64,000 nt of DNA from Streptomyces viridiviolaceus (GTDB taxonomy: Bacteria; Actinomycetota; Actinomycetes; Streptomycetales; Streptomycetaceae): positions 186,001 through 250,000 of the forward strand of contig NZ_BMWA01000001.1 of NCBI RefSeq assembly GCF_014650995.1, given 5' to 3'. The position numbers were made by a program, and so were the translations under genes. The notes under the pieces were generated by a model. It saw nothing but the letters and a program-made list of their open reading frames with translations, was not told where the DNA came from and searched no databases. Positions 50,173-59,365 of this stretch are shown piece after piece (the stretch's first letter is position 1; each line of letters opens with the position of its first letter).

Positions 50173-52317
50173 ATGGCCGAGGACCGGACGCTGAAGGTCC
50201 GGGCGCTGCTGGACTCGGTGCGCGCCGATGGGCGCACCTCGCTCACCGCGCCCGAGGGCAAGGTGATCGCCGACGCCTACGGGATCGCCGTACCCGGTGA
50301 GGAGCTGGCGACCGACGTCGACGAGGCCGTGGCGTGCGCGGCGCGGTTCGGCGGGCCCGTGGTGATGAAGATCGTGTCGCCGGACATCCTGCACAAGACC
50401 GACGCCGGCGGTGTGATCGTCGGGGTGGAGGGGGCGGCGGACGTACGGGCGGCGTTCTGCCGGATCGTCGAGAACGCGCGGGCGTACGCCCCGGATGCGC
50501 GGATCGACGGCGTGCAGGTGCAGGAGCTGCTGCCGAAGGGGCAGGAGGTCATCGTCGGCGCGGTCACCGATCCGACGTTCGGGAAGGTGGTGGCGTTCGG
50601 GCTGGGCGGGGTGCTCGTCGAGGTGCTCAAGGACGTCACGTTCCGGCTGGCGCCGGTGGACGCCGACGAGGCGCTGTCGATGCTGGACTCGATCCGGTCG
50701 GCGGAGATCCTGCGCGGGGTGCGGGGCCAGGAGGGCGTGGACCGGTGGGCGGTCGCCGAGCAGATCCGCCGGGTGTCGCAACTCGTGGCGGACTTCCCGG
50801 AGATCGCCGAGGTGGACCTCAACCCGGTGATCGCCACCGCCGGCGGGGCAGTCGCCGCCGACATCCGGGTGATCCTCTCCACCACGACGCCGAAGGAGCG
50901 GCGCCGCTACTCGCGCGAGGAGATCCTGACCTCCATGCGCCGGCTGATGCAGCCGCGTTCGGTGGCGGTGATCGGTGCGTCCAACGAGCAGGGCAAGATC
51001 GGCAACTCTGTGATGCGCAACCTCGTCGACGGCGGTTTCGCCGGGGAGATCCATCCGGTGAATCCCAAGGCCGATGACATTCTGGGCCGCAAGGCGTACA
51101 AGAGTGTCACCGACGTTCCCGGTGAGGTGGATGTGGCGGTCTTCGCGATACCCGCCCGGTTCGTGGCCTCGGCACTGGAAGAGGTGGGGCGCAAGCGGAT
51201 CCCGAACGCCGTACTGATCCCCTCCGGGTTCGCGGAGACCGGTGAGCACGAACTCCAGGAGGAGATCGTGGCGATCGCCGAGCGGCACGGCGTCCGGCTG
51301 CTCGGGCCCAACATCTACGGCTACTACTCGACCTGGCAGGACCTGTGCGCCACGTTCTGCACGCCGTACGACGTCAAGGGCGGGGTCGCGCTGACCAGCC
51401 AGTCGGGCGGCATCGGGATGGCCATCCTGGGTTTCGCGCGCACCACCAAGACGGGGGTGTCGGCGATCGTCGGCCTGGGCAACAAGTCGGACCTGGACGA
51501 GGACGACCTGCTGACCTGGTTCGGCGAGGACCCGCACACCGAGTGCATCGCGATGCACCTGGAGGACCTCAAGGACGGGCGCGCGTTCGTCGAGGCCGCG
51601 CGGCAGACCGTGCCGAAGAAGCCGGTCGTGGTGCTGAAGGCCGGGCGTACGGCGGCGGGCGCGAAGGCGGCGGGCTCGCACACCGGCGCCCTGGCGGGCG
51701 ACGACGCGGTGTACGACGACATCCTGCGGCAGGCGGGCGTCATCCGGGCGCCGGGCCTGAACGACATGCTGGAGTACGCGCGCGCGTTGCCGGTGCTGCC
51801 CACTCCGCGGGGCGACAACGTGGTGATCATCACCGGGGCCGGCGGCAGCGGGGTGCTGCTGTCGGACGCGGTGACGGACAACGGGCTGTCGCTGATGGAG
51901 ATCCCGGCCGACCTGGACGCGGCGTTCCGGGAGTTCATCCCGCCGTTCGGGGCCGCGGGCAACCCGGTGGACATCACCGGGGGCGAGCCGCCGTCGACGT
52001 ACGAGGCGACGATCCGGCTGGGCCTCACGGACCCGCGCATCCACGCGCTGGTGCTCGGTTACTGGCACACGATCGTCACTCCTCCCATGGTGTTCGCCGA
52101 ACTCACCGCGCGCGTGGTGGCCGAGTTCCGTGAGCGCGGGATCGAGAAGCCGGTGGTGGCGTCCCTCGCGGGCGACGTGGAGGTGGAGGAGGCCTGCCAG
52201 TACCTCTTCGAACGCGGTGTCGTGGCGTACCCGTACACCACCGAGAAGCCGGTGGCCGTGCTGGGCGCCAAGTACCGGTGGGCGCGGGCCGCGGGGTCGT
52301 TGGGGGGCGGCTCATGA
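50173..52317 (+). CDS. Acetate-CoA ligase (ADP-forming)-like acyl-CoA synthetase
   Basis: 714 residues (a GTG at 50170 is in frame directly before). It is a fused NDP-forming acyl-CoA synthetase with the ATP-grasp domain first: ALLDSVRADGRTSLTAPEGK, MKIVSPDILHKTDAGGV, VDLNPVIAT. CoA-binding domains follow: QPRSVAVIGASNEQGKIGNS, SQSGGIGMAILGF, and the phospho-His loop KAAGSHTGALAGDD. Residue order is swapped relative to archaeal ACD alpha subunits. Immediately after frc, so it may activate formate, oxalate or another short acid, or recover ATP from acyl-CoA. Substrate is inferred only. Confidence 0.88.
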   Translation: MAEDRTLKVRALLDSVRADGRTSLTAPEGKVIADAYGIAVPGEELATDVDEAVACAARFGGPVVMKIVSPDILHKTDAGGVIVGVEGAADVRAAFCRIVENARAYAPDARIDGVQVQELLPKGQEVIVGAVTDPTFGKVVAFGLGGVLVEVLKDVTFRLAPVDADEALSMLDSIRSAEILRGVRGQEGVDRWAVAEQIRRVSQLVADFPEIAEVDLNPVIATAGGAVAADIRVILSTTTPKERRRYSREEILTSMRRLMQPRSVAVIGASNEQGKIGNSVMRNLVDGGFAGEIHPVNPKADDILGRKAYKSVTDVPGEVDVAVFAIPARFVASALEEVGRKRIPNAVLIPSGFAETGEHELQEEIVAIAERHGVRLLGPNIYGYYSTWQDLCATFCTPYDVKGGVALTSQSGGIGMAILGFARTTKTGVSAIVGLGNKSDLDEDDLLTWFGEDPHTECIAMHLEDLKDGRAFVEAARQTVPKKPVVVLKAGRTAAGAKAAGSHTGALAGDDAVYDDILRQAGVIRAPGLNDMLEYARALPVLPTPRGDNVVIITGAGGSGVLLSDAVTDNGLSLMEIPADLDAAFREFIPPFGAAGNPVDITGGEPPSTYEATIRLGLTDPRIHALVLGYWHTIVTPPMVFAELTARVVAEFRERGIEKPVVASLAGDVEVEEACQYLFERGVVAYPYTTEKPVAVLGAKYRWARAAGSLGGGS

Positions 52318-52330
52318 CGTGAGGCAGCGA

Positions 52331-52364
52331 GGGGCCGGCCGACGGGTGCGCGTCGGCCGGCCCC
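52331..52364 (+). terminator. Strong hairpin after the acyl-CoA synthetase gene
   Basis: GGGGCCGGCCGAC (52331-52343) and GTCGGCCGGCCCC (52352-52364), a perfect 13-bp stem with an 8-base loop, 14 bases past the stop. It separates the enzyme genes from the transporter gene and may attenuate read-through. Confidence 0.7.
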
Positions 52365-52440
52365 GGGGACCCGCGCGCGCACGAAAGGCATTGGACAGGG
52401 GGCGCTGGCCAGAACTTTCGACGCAAGGGGTGCAAACGAC

Positions 52441-53820
52441 ATGACAACCACCGATGTCACACGGGTCGCCACCTACCGGGAGGTGACCGACAGGAACGGA
52501 CGCGTCTATCGCGTGGGCGAGTCCGACATCGACATCATGGGGCGCAAGCGCAAGTGGATGGTGATCCTGCCCTGGATCGGCATGATGGGCATCTCCTCCG
52601 CCGAGTACGCGTTCGCGTCCGCCGAGGACACGCTCCACGAGGCCCACCACTGGTCCAGCGGCAGCATCTACTGGATGATGACCGCCTGGGTGTTCTGCCA
52701 GGCCGCGGTCGCCTTTCCGGCGGGGCGGCTGCGTGAGAACGGCAAACTGCCCGCGCGCTGGGCGATGATGCTGGGCTCGGCCGGCACGCTGCTCGGCTAC
52801 CTGTCGCTGGCCTTCGCGCCGCACGTCGCGCTCGCCTTCATCGGGTTCGGCGTGTTCAGCGGCATGGGCGCGGGCATGGTGTACGCGACCTGCGTCAACA
52901 TGGTCGGCAAGTGGTACCCGGAGCGCAGGGGCGGCAAGACCGGCTTCGTCAACGGCGGTTTCGCCTACGGCTCGGTGCCGTTCGTCTTCATCTTCCACGG
53001 CTACATGGACGGCTCCAACTTCCGCTGGGTGCTGGTCTCGGCGGGTGTCTTCCTCGCCGCGGTGGTGGCCATCGCCGGCTTCTACTTCCGGGACCCGCCC
53101 AAGAACTGGTGGCCGGCCTCCGTCGACCCGCTGAACCCGCCGGACGACCCGCGGGCCCGGCGTTCGCTGGAGAAGAACCCCCCGGCCGTCAAGCAGTACT
53201 CCCCGCTGGAGGCCTGGAAGACCGGGCGGGTGGCGCTGATGTGGTTCTGTCTGGCCTGCACCTCCGGCGTGAACATCTTCGGCATCGCCTTCCAGGTCGA
53301 CATCGGTGAGGACGCGGGCTTCGCGGCCGGCATCGTGGCCACCGCGATGTCGCTGAAGGCGATCGTCAACGGCACCGGGCGCGGCGTCATCGGCTGGCTC
53401 TCCGACCTCTACGGCCGCAAGCAGTGCCTGCTCTACGTGTGCGCGATCCTGGGCCTCGCCCAGTTCGGCATCATCTGGTCGGCCGAGATCAAGAACCTGC
53501 CGCTGTTCCTGATCTTCTCCGCCATCTCCGGCTTCGGCGGCGGAGCCATCTTCCCGATGTTCGCGGCGCTGACGGCTGACTACTTCGGCGAGAACAACAA
53601 CGCCACCAACTACGGGATGGTCTACAGCTCCAAGCTCGTCTCCGGACTGGGCGCCGGCATGGGGGCCGTGGTCGTCGGCGCCTGGGGCTACAACGGCGCC
53701 TTCACCCTGGCGGGCTGCATCTCGCTCTTCGCCGGATTCGTGGCGCTGTTCCTGCAGCCACCGGGGCGCTCGAAGGGCAAGCGCGTCACGCCCAACCCCC
53801 GGCCACTCGGCGAGGGATGA
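52441..53820 (+). CDS. OFA-family MFS transporter (oxalate/formate antiporter-like)
   Basis: 459 residues with about 12 membrane helices. N-terminal WMVILPWIGMMGISSAEYAF and the motif PERRGGKTGFVNGGF after TM4 are typical of the OFA family whose founder is OxlT; helix 11 region FGENNNATNYGMVYSSKLV also fits. In the context of frc and the ThDP decarboxylase the likely substrates are oxalate in and formate or another acid out (inference). A 77-residue Tyr/Arg-rich N-terminal extension precedes TM1. Confidence 0.88.
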   Translation: MTTTDVTRVATYREVTDRNGRVYRVGESDIDIMGRKRKWMVILPWIGMMGISSAEYAFASAEDTLHEAHHWSSGSIYWMMTAWVFCQAAVAFPAGRLRENGKLPARWAMMLGSAGTLLGYLSLAFAPHVALAFIGFGVFSGMGAGMVYATCVNMVGKWYPERRGGKTGFVNGGFAYGSVPFVFIFHGYMDGSNFRWVLVSAGVFLAAVVAIAGFYFRDPPKNWWPASVDPLNPPDDPRARRSLEKNPPAVKQYSPLEAWKTGRVALMWFCLACTSGVNIFGIAFQVDIGEDAGFAAGIVATAMSLKAIVNGTGRGVIGWLSDLYGRKQCLLYVCAILGLAQFGIIWSAEIKNLPLFLIFSAISGFGGGAIFPMFAALTADYFGENNNATNYGMVYSSKLVSGLGAGMGAVVVGAWGYNGAFTLAGCISLFAGFVALFLQPPGRSKGKRVTPNPRPLGEG

Positions 53821-53839
53821 CCTGACGAGGCTTCCGTCG

Positions 53840-53892
53840 CACGGACCGGGCGGCCCCTCCTCCAGCACGCGGGAGGGGCCGCCCGGTCCGTG
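53840..53892. terminator. Bidirectional terminator between convergent genes
   Basis: CACGGACCGGGCGGCCCCTC plus one C (53840-53860) pairs perfectly over 21 bp with 53872-53892, loop 11 bases. It lies between the stops of the MFS gene and the sugar isomerase-like gene. Confidence 0.85.
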
Positions 53893-53899
53893 TTCCGGG

Positions 53900-55102
53900 T
53901 CAGCGGCGGCGCTTGCGCAGGGCCGCCATGTTGTCGTAGCTGATCTTGGCTTCCCGCAGCGACTGCGCGGGGTCGGTGGCGCTCGGGGAGTTGTCGTCCT
54001 CGACCATCGGGTTGTGGTAGTTCCGCTGCCCGACCCGCGAGAAGAACGTCGTGTAGTCGATGACGCCGGTCCCGAAGGGCACCATGTCGTAGCCCATGCC
54101 GTTGGTCGTGCTGACGACGCCGTCCTTGGCGTGGAACAGCGGGTAGCGCTTGTTGTTGCGGACGACCAGGCCGGCCGGGTCGAAGACGTTCTTCCGGGTG
54201 GAGCCGTCGTGTGCGGTGTACGTGTGGAACTTGTACTGGGCGACGTGCGCCCAGAAGATGTCCATCTCCAGCCAGACCACCCTGGGGTCGGTGATCTTGA
54301 GGAAGTACTCCAGCTTCCGGATGCCGGAGCTGCGGGTCGGCCGGCCCTGGTCGTCCAGCGGGCCGCCGTCGAGCAGGAAGCCGTAGGCGCTGTCGTGGTT
54401 GTGGGTGTAGAGCTTGATGCCCTCGCGGCGGGCGATCTCACCGAGGGCGTTCCACTTGTCGGCGGCCACGTCCCAGTCGGCGCGGTAGGAACTGCCGGTG
54501 GGGTCGCCGCCGGTGCCCATGTGGTCCATGCCGATGATGTTGGCGATCTCGAGGTGCTTCTTGAAGGTGTCCAGGTCCGCGGTGGTCAGCGGCCAGGACG
54601 GCGGTATGAAGCCGTGGTTGCCCTGGGCGCGCAGACCGTACTCGTCGAGCCAGGAGCGCAGCAGCCTGGCGCCCTCGACGGTTTCCAGGTTGGCGCCGCC
54701 GGGGGCGTTCGCGTGCTGGCGGTAGCCGGCGAACTCCACCTGGCGGTAGCCGTGGCGGGCCAGCTGCTTGAACACCTCGCGGAAGCCGGAGGGCAGGTCC
54801 GTGGCGAGCGGGTCGCGGGCGGTGGCGTCACGGACGGTGTAGAGGATGATGCCGCGCTTGTGCGCCGGGACGAGGATCTGCCCGCCCTGCCCGGGCTCGT
54901 GCGGGTTGCCTCTGTCGGCGTCCTGGGCCAGGGCGGGGCCGGCGCCGAAGACGGGGGCCGCGACGGCACCGGCCGCCACGGCGGTGCAGGTGCTGAGGAA
55001 ACTGCGCCGGCCCACACCGAGGGTGCGGCGCAGTCCCTCGTCGGGAGCGTCGGCGGCGGAGGCGCTCGCCTCGGTGCGGGAGGGGTCGGAGTACAGGGTC
55101 AC
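53900..55102 (-). CDS. Tat-exported sugar phosphate isomerase/epimerase-like TIM-barrel protein
   Basis: About 400 residues from GTG 55102 (GAAGGCAGG upstream). Residues 27-60 form a twin-arginine signal (GVGRRSFLSTCTAVAAGAVAA). The mature part is a xylose isomerase-like TIM barrel (AP endonuclease 2 family): KRGIILYTVRD, YRQVEFAGY, GNHGFIPPSW, LYTHNHDSAYGF, WLEMDIFWAHVA and LFHAKDG hold the His/Glu/Asp residues of the metal centre. Exported members are thought to act on sugars or inositols outside the cell. Alternative start at 55177. Separated from the Ebo operon by a hairpin. Confidence 0.86.
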   Translation of the reverse strand: MTLYSDPSRTEASASAADAPDEGLRRTLGVGRRSFLSTCTAVAAGAVAAPVFGAGPALAQDADRGNPHEPGQGGQILVPAHKRGIILYTVRDATARDPLATDLPSGFREVFKQLARHGYRQVEFAGYRQHANAPGGANLETVEGARLLRSWLDEYGLRAQGNHGFIPPSWPLTTADLDTFKKHLEIANIIGMDHMGTGGDPTGSSYRADWDVAADKWNALGEIARREGIKLYTHNHDSAYGFLLDGGPLDDQGRPTRSSGIRKLEYFLKITDPRVVWLEMDIFWAHVAQYKFHTYTAHDGSTRKNVFDPAGLVVRNNKRYPLFHAKDGVVSTTNGMGYDMVPFGTGVIDYTTFFSRVGQRNYHNPMVEDDNSPSATDPAQSLREAKISYDNMAALRKRRR

Positions 55103-55133
55103 GAGTGGCCTGCCTTCTCGGTCGTGGCCGGTT

Positions 55134-55152
55134 CCGGTCCCGCCGGGACCGG
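55134..55152 (-). terminator. Hairpin between the phosphodiesterase gene and the isomerase gene
   Basis: CCGGTCCC (55134-55141), loop GCC, GGGACCGG (55145-55152). A probable end of the Ebo transcript, though it could also sit in the isomerase leader. Confidence 0.45.
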
Positions 55153-55217
55153 CCGTTGTCAGTGCCGTGTGTTTCACTCTCGGTAGTCGGGTCTCGGGTG
55201 CCGTACCTGCTGGTGCG

Positions 55218-56606
55218 TCAGCCGAGTCCGGCGAGCCGGAGCAGGAGTTGCTTGACGTCGGTGGCCGCTACGCGGTCGCCGACAGCGCGGGGGGTGGAGC
55301 AGATGAGGAGCGGACCGTCGTCGTCGCTCGCGGGGAGGCGGCCGTGGCTGCCGCGAATAGGTGAGGCGTCGAGGGGCACGACCGCCATGCGGTAGCGCAT
55401 GCCGAGCTTCTTGCGGGCCAGGGCGGTGGCCGCCTTGACCTTGACGTAGGGGTCGAGCGGGTCCATGAAGAGCTCGACCGGGTCGTAGCCGGGTTTGCGG
55501 TGGATCTCGACGAGCTGCGCGAAGTCGGGCGCGCGGTCGTCGTCGAGCCAGTAGTAGTACGTGAACCAGGCGTCCGGCTCCGCGACGGCGACGAGTTCAC
55601 CGGCGCGCGGATGGTCGAGGTGGTGGGCCTTCTTGCCCTCGTCGTCGAGGAGTTGCCCGATGCCGGGCAGGCCGTCGAGGGCGGCCCTGGCCGCATCGAG
55701 GTCCTCGGGCCGGCGGACGTACACGTGGGCGATCTGGTGGTCGGCGACCGCGAAGGCGCGGGAGGCCATCGGGTCGAGGTATTCCATGCCGTCCTGGGTG
55801 TGCACCTCCAGCAGTCCGGCGCGGCGCAGGGCGCGGTTGATGTCCACGGGCCGGTTCACGCGGGTGATGCCGTACTCGGACAGCGCGACGACGGTGCGGC
55901 CTTCGGCGCGGGCGTCGTCGAGGAGCGGGGCCAGCGCCGCGTCCAGGTCGGCCGCGGCCTGCAGGGAGCGCGGGTCGTCGGGGCCGAAGCGCTGCAGGTC
56001 GTAGTCGAGGTGAGGGAGGTAGCACAGGGTCAGGTCGGGGTGCCGGGTGCGCATGATGTGCCGGGTGGCGCCGATGATCCATTGGCTGGAGACCAGGTCC
56101 GCGCCGGGTCCCCAGAAGTGGAAGAGCGGGAACGTGCCGAGCTTCTCGGTGAGTTCGTCGTGCAGGGCCGGGGGCCGGGTGTAGCAGTCGGGTTCCTTGC
56201 GGCCGTCGGCGTAGTAGACGGGACGGGGGGTGACGGTGATGTCGGTGTCGGCGCCCATGGCGTACCACCAGCAGATGTTGGCGACGGTGTAGCCGGGGTG
56301 GGCGCGGCGGGCGGCGTCCCACAGCTTGTCGCCGGCGACGAGTCCGTTGTGCTGGCGCCACAGCAGGACGTCGCCGAGTTCACGGAAGTACCAACCGTTG
56401 CCGACGACGCCGTGCTCGGAGGGCATCGTGCCGGTGAGGAAGGTCGACTGGGCGGCGCAGGTGACGGCGGGCAGGACGGTGCCCAGCGGCGCGCGGGAGC
56501 CGGACTGGCCGAGCGCCTTGAGGTGGGGCATGTGGTCGAGGAGACGGGGGGTGAGGCCGACGACGTCGAGGACGAGCAGGGGGGTCGGTCCGTCGGGTGG
56601 GGTCAT
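55218..56606 (-). CDS. Alkaline-phosphatase-superfamily nucleotide pyrophosphatase/phosphodiesterase (Ebo cluster)
   Basis: 462 residues. The start of the fold is LLVLDVVGLTPRLLDHMP with a metal-binding Asp, followed by TCAAQSTFLTGTMPSEHGVVGNGW, where Thr/Ser in QSTF is the nucleophile. YLPHLDYDLQRFGPDD and VVALSEYGIT supply the further Asp/His residues. It overlaps the preceding EboE gene (ATGA). A member of this family is part of ebo clusters (EboF-like), which serve export or delivery of secondary metabolites or precursors in cyanobacteria and pseudomonads. Confidence 0.87.
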   Translation of the reverse strand: MTPPDGPTPLLVLDVVGLTPRLLDHMPHLKALGQSGSRAPLGTVLPAVTCAAQSTFLTGTMPSEHGVVGNGWYFRELGDVLLWRQHNGLVAGDKLWDAARRAHPGYTVANICWWYAMGADTDITVTPRPVYYADGRKEPDCYTRPPALHDELTEKLGTFPLFHFWGPGADLVSSQWIIGATRHIMRTRHPDLTLCYLPHLDYDLQRFGPDDPRSLQAAADLDAALAPLLDDARAEGRTVVALSEYGITRVNRPVDINRALRRAGLLEVHTQDGMEYLDPMASRAFAVADHQIAHVYVRRPEDLDAARAALDGLPGIGQLLDDEGKKAHHLDHPRAGELVAVAEPDAWFTYYYWLDDDRAPDFAQLVEIHRKPGYDPVELFMDPLDPYVKVKAATALARKKLGMRYRMAVVPLDASPIRGSHGRLPASDDDGPLLICSTPRAVGDRVAATDVKQLLLRLAGLG

Positions 56607-57772
56607 GGCAGTTCCTTCAGGCCGAGGTCGGTCAGCAGGTCGCGGGCGAGGGCGAGCTCGGCGGCGATGCCGTCGGTGAGCTGGGCGCGGGCGCGGGGCC
56701 GCAGCTCGGGTGGTAGGGCCTGCCAGGTGTAGGTCTCGACCTCCAGGTGGCGGGTGAGCGGGTGCGGGCCGCCGACGAGCCGGGTGAGTGCGGCCTTCAG
56801 GACGGGGAGCGTGGAGGTGAGGGGCGCGGCGGGGGCCGCGTGCAGCGGGACGTGGAAGTGGGCGCGCCAGGGCGTCGTGTCGGGCAGGGCGTCGCCCACC
56901 AGGGCCTCGTCGAGGTCGTCGGTGCCGTGGAGGCCGGTGGCGGTCGCGGCGCGGGTCTGGTGCAGGAAGCGTGGCTCGGCGAAGGCGGCGAGGGATGCGC
57001 GGACTTCGGGGAGACGGGGGTGTTCGGCGTGCAGGGCGGCGGAGAGCTGGGACTTGACGACGGGGACGCGGGCCTCGGTGAGGGCGTCCAGGGCGGTGTG
57101 CGGGTCTTCGAAGGAGGTGGCGAGGTGGCAGGTGTCGACGCAGATCCCGATGCGGTCGTGGCCGATCGCGGTCAGCGGGGCGATGGCGTCGTGTGTCGTC
57201 TCGACGACGCAGCCCGGTTCGGGCTCCAGTCCGACGCGGATGGAGCGGCCGGTCAGTTCCTGCAGGGCGTCCAGGCGTTCGGCGAGGGTGACCAGGGCGG
57301 TGCGGGCCTTGTCGGCGCGCGCGTCGTCGTAGGCGGTGCGCCAGGCCAGCGGCAGCGTGGAGATGCTGCCGTCGGTGACGTCTTCGGGCAGGAGTCCGGC
57401 GAGGACCCGGGCCAGCGCGGTGGTGTGCTCCAGTCGCTCGGGGTCGGCCCAGTCCGGCTTGTAGACGCGGTACTTGACCTCCTCGGCACCGAAGCCCTCG
57501 TACGGGAAGCCGTTGAGGGTGACGACCTCCAGACCGCGCCGGTCGAGTTCGGTGCGCAGGCCGCGCAGTGCGGAGGGGTCGGTGACCAGGGCGTGGGCGG
57601 CGTCGTGGGCGAGCCACAGGCCGATGCCGAGGCGGTCGCGGCCGAGCCGGCGGCGGACGGGCTCGCAGTGGTCGCGGAGCTGGGCGAGGACGCCGTCGAG
57701 GGTCTCGGCGGGGTGGACGTTGGTGCAGTAGGCGAGGTGGACGGTGGAGCCGTCGGGGTGCCGGAAACGCAT
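56603..57772 (-). CDS. eboE: EboE-type TIM-barrel metabolite traffic protein
   Basis: 389 residues. MRFRHPDGSTVHLAYCTNVHPAETLDGVL, LWLAHDAAHAL, LNGFPYEGFGAEEVKYRVY and GICVDTCHLATSFED are diagnostic for EboE proteins: a xylose-isomerase-like barrel with metal ligands in GLEPEPGC and DTCH. Exact chemistry is not established in the family. Spaced 3 bases after EboB and coupled to the phosphodiesterase gene. Confidence 0.9.
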   Translation of the reverse strand: MRFRHPDGSTVHLAYCTNVHPAETLDGVLAQLRDHCEPVRRRLGRDRLGIGLWLAHDAAHALVTDPSALRGLRTELDRRGLEVVTLNGFPYEGFGAEEVKYRVYKPDWADPERLEHTTALARVLAGLLPEDVTDGSISTLPLAWRTAYDDARADKARTALVTLAERLDALQELTGRSIRVGLEPEPGCVVETTHDAIAPLTAIGHDRIGICVDTCHLATSFEDPHTALDALTEARVPVVKSQLSAALHAEHPRLPEVRASLAAFAEPRFLHQTRAATATGLHGTDDLDEALVGDALPDTTPWRAHFHVPLHAAPAAPLTSTLPVLKAALTRLVGGPHPLTRHLEVETYTWQALPPELRPRARAQLTDGIAAELALARDLLTDLGLKELP

Positions 57773-57775
57773 CGC

Positions 57776-58624
57776 TCACTCCCCGCCGCGCAGGATGGAG
57801 TTGCCCTCGTGTGTGACGTCCGGCGAGGTCACGTCGAGGTCCAGGCGCCCGCTGAGACCGTAGAAGGCGACCGGGTTGCGCCACAGGACCCGGTCCACGT
57901 CGTCCTCGGTGAACCCCTCGGCGAGCATGAGGTCGCCGACCTTGCGGGTCTTGAGCGGGTCGCTCCTGCCCCAGTCGGCGGCGGAGTTCACCAGCACCTG
58001 TTCCGGGCCGTACTCCCGCAGGATCGCGACCATGCGGGCCTCGTCCATCTTGGTGTCCGGATAGACGGAGAAGCCCAGCCAGGCGCCGCTGTCCTTGGCC
58101 TCCTTGACGGTGGTCTCGTTGAGGTGGTCGACCAGGACGTGGTCCATGGGCAGCGGGGACTCCTTGACGGCGTCCAGGGTGCGGCGCAGGCCGGCGAGTT
58201 TGTCGCGGTGCGGGGTGTGCACGAGGGCGGGCAGCGCGTGGTCGGCGGCGAGCTGGAGCTGAGCGGCCAGGGCGGTGTCCTCGGCGGGGGTCATCGAGTC
58301 GTAGCCGATCTCGCCGACGGCCACGACGCGGTCCTTGACGAGGTACCGGGGCAGCTCGTCCAGGACGGCGGCGCAGCGGGGGTCGTTGGCCTCTTTGGGG
58401 TTGAGGGCGATCGTGCAGTGGTGGGCGATGCCGTACTGGGCGGCGCGGAAGGGTTCCCAGCCGAGCAGGGAGTCGAAGTAGTCGCGGAAGGAGGCCGGGG
58501 AGGTGCGGGGCTGTCCGAGCCAGAAGGAGGGTTCGACGACGGCGCGGACGCCTGCGGCGTGCATGGCCTCGTAGTCGTCGGTGGTCCGGGACGTCATGTG
58601 GATATGGGGGTCGAAGATGCGCAT
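57776..58624 (-). CDS. eboB: EboB-type TatD-family metal-dependent hydrolase
   Basis: 282 residues with the amidohydrolase opening MRIFDPHIHMTSRTTDDY (HxH), Glu in AVGEIGYDS, His in LVHTPHRDK and VDHLNETT, and terminal VNSAADWGRSDPL. This is the TatD-like hydrolase of ebo clusters. Its ATG overlaps the EboA stop by one base. Confidence 0.9.
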   Translation of the reverse strand: MRIFDPHIHMTSRTTDDYEAMHAAGVRAVVEPSFWLGQPRTSPASFRDYFDSLLGWEPFRAAQYGIAHHCTIALNPKEANDPRCAAVLDELPRYLVKDRVVAVGEIGYDSMTPAEDTALAAQLQLAADHALPALVHTPHRDKLAGLRRTLDAVKESPLPMDHVLVDHLNETTVKEAKDSGAWLGFSVYPDTKMDEARMVAILREYGPEQVLVNSAADWGRSDPLKTRKVGDLMLAEGFTEDDVDRVLWRNPVAFYGLSGRLDLDVTSPDVTHEGNSILRGGE

Positions 58625-59352
58625 CAGGACTCCTTGCCGTGGGGGTGGACCGTGCCGGGCGACGAGGGCCCGGGTTCGGTCAGGGCCAGGACGCGGTGGA
58701 GGTCTTCGGGGACGGGGCGGCCCGCGGCGGTGCGTTCGGCGGCGTAGTCGGCGAGCATCCGGGCGAGTTCGCCGTCCGCGTGGGCCCGTCGGTCCAGGTC
58801 CGCCACGTCGTCGACGCGGACGCCGGTGAACAGGCACTTCAGTACGGCGTGCCGCCACTGGTGGGCGTCGAGGTGGCGGGCGGCGTACGGGCCGAGGGCG
58901 GCGGCGACCAGGCGGGTGTCGTTGGTGCGCAGGGCGTCCTCGACCAGCGGGAGGGCGTCGGGGCCGGGCACGAGGTGGGGCAGCGCGTGCAGGACGGCGC
59001 GGCGTTCGTCGGCGGTGCCCTGGAAGTAGACCCGGGTCAGGGCGCCGGCGTCGGCGCGGGCCGCGTGCAGGATGAGGACGCGGGCGGCGTCGGCGTGGGC
59101 GGGGCCGCAGCGGCGGCCGGCCTCGGCGAGGCGCAGCTCCCACACCGAGATGGGGCCGTGGGCGCCGGGATGGGCCGCCGCCTCGTCCAGGGCCTGGTCG
59201 AGCCAGGCGCGGGCGGCCCCGCCGAGGTGCGCGGAGAGGGCGGAGCGCAGATCGGCCGGCGGGATGTGGGCCGGGGTGGTGCCCGTGCTGTCCTGTCCGG
59301 CGGCGGCACCTGCCGCGTCGTGGGTGACGTGGCCGGCGTGTGGCTGCGTCAT
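58624..59352 (-). CDS. eboA: EboA domain protein
   Basis: 242 residues. After a short Ala/His-rich N-terminus come helices LRSALSAHLGGAARAWLDQA, TRVYFQGTADERRAVLHALPHL, DTRLVAAALGPYAARHLD and QWRHAVLKCLFTGV, the characteristic EboA pattern (helical, HEAT-like). Catalytic role unknown; likely scaffold in metabolite trafficking. Start at ATG 59352 with AAGGGAG upstream. Confidence 0.88.
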   Translation of the reverse strand: MTQPHAGHVTHDAAGAAAGQDSTGTTPAHIPPADLRSALSAHLGGAARAWLDQALDEAAAHPGAHGPISVWELRLAEAGRRCGPAHADAARVLILHAARADAGALTRVYFQGTADERRAVLHALPHLVPGPDALPLVEDALRTNDTRLVAAALGPYAARHLDAHQWRHAVLKCLFTGVRVDDVADLDRRAHADGELARMLADYAAERTAAGRPVPEDLHRVLALTEPGPSSPGTVHPHGKES

Positions 59353-59365
59353 GGTGTGGCTCCCT

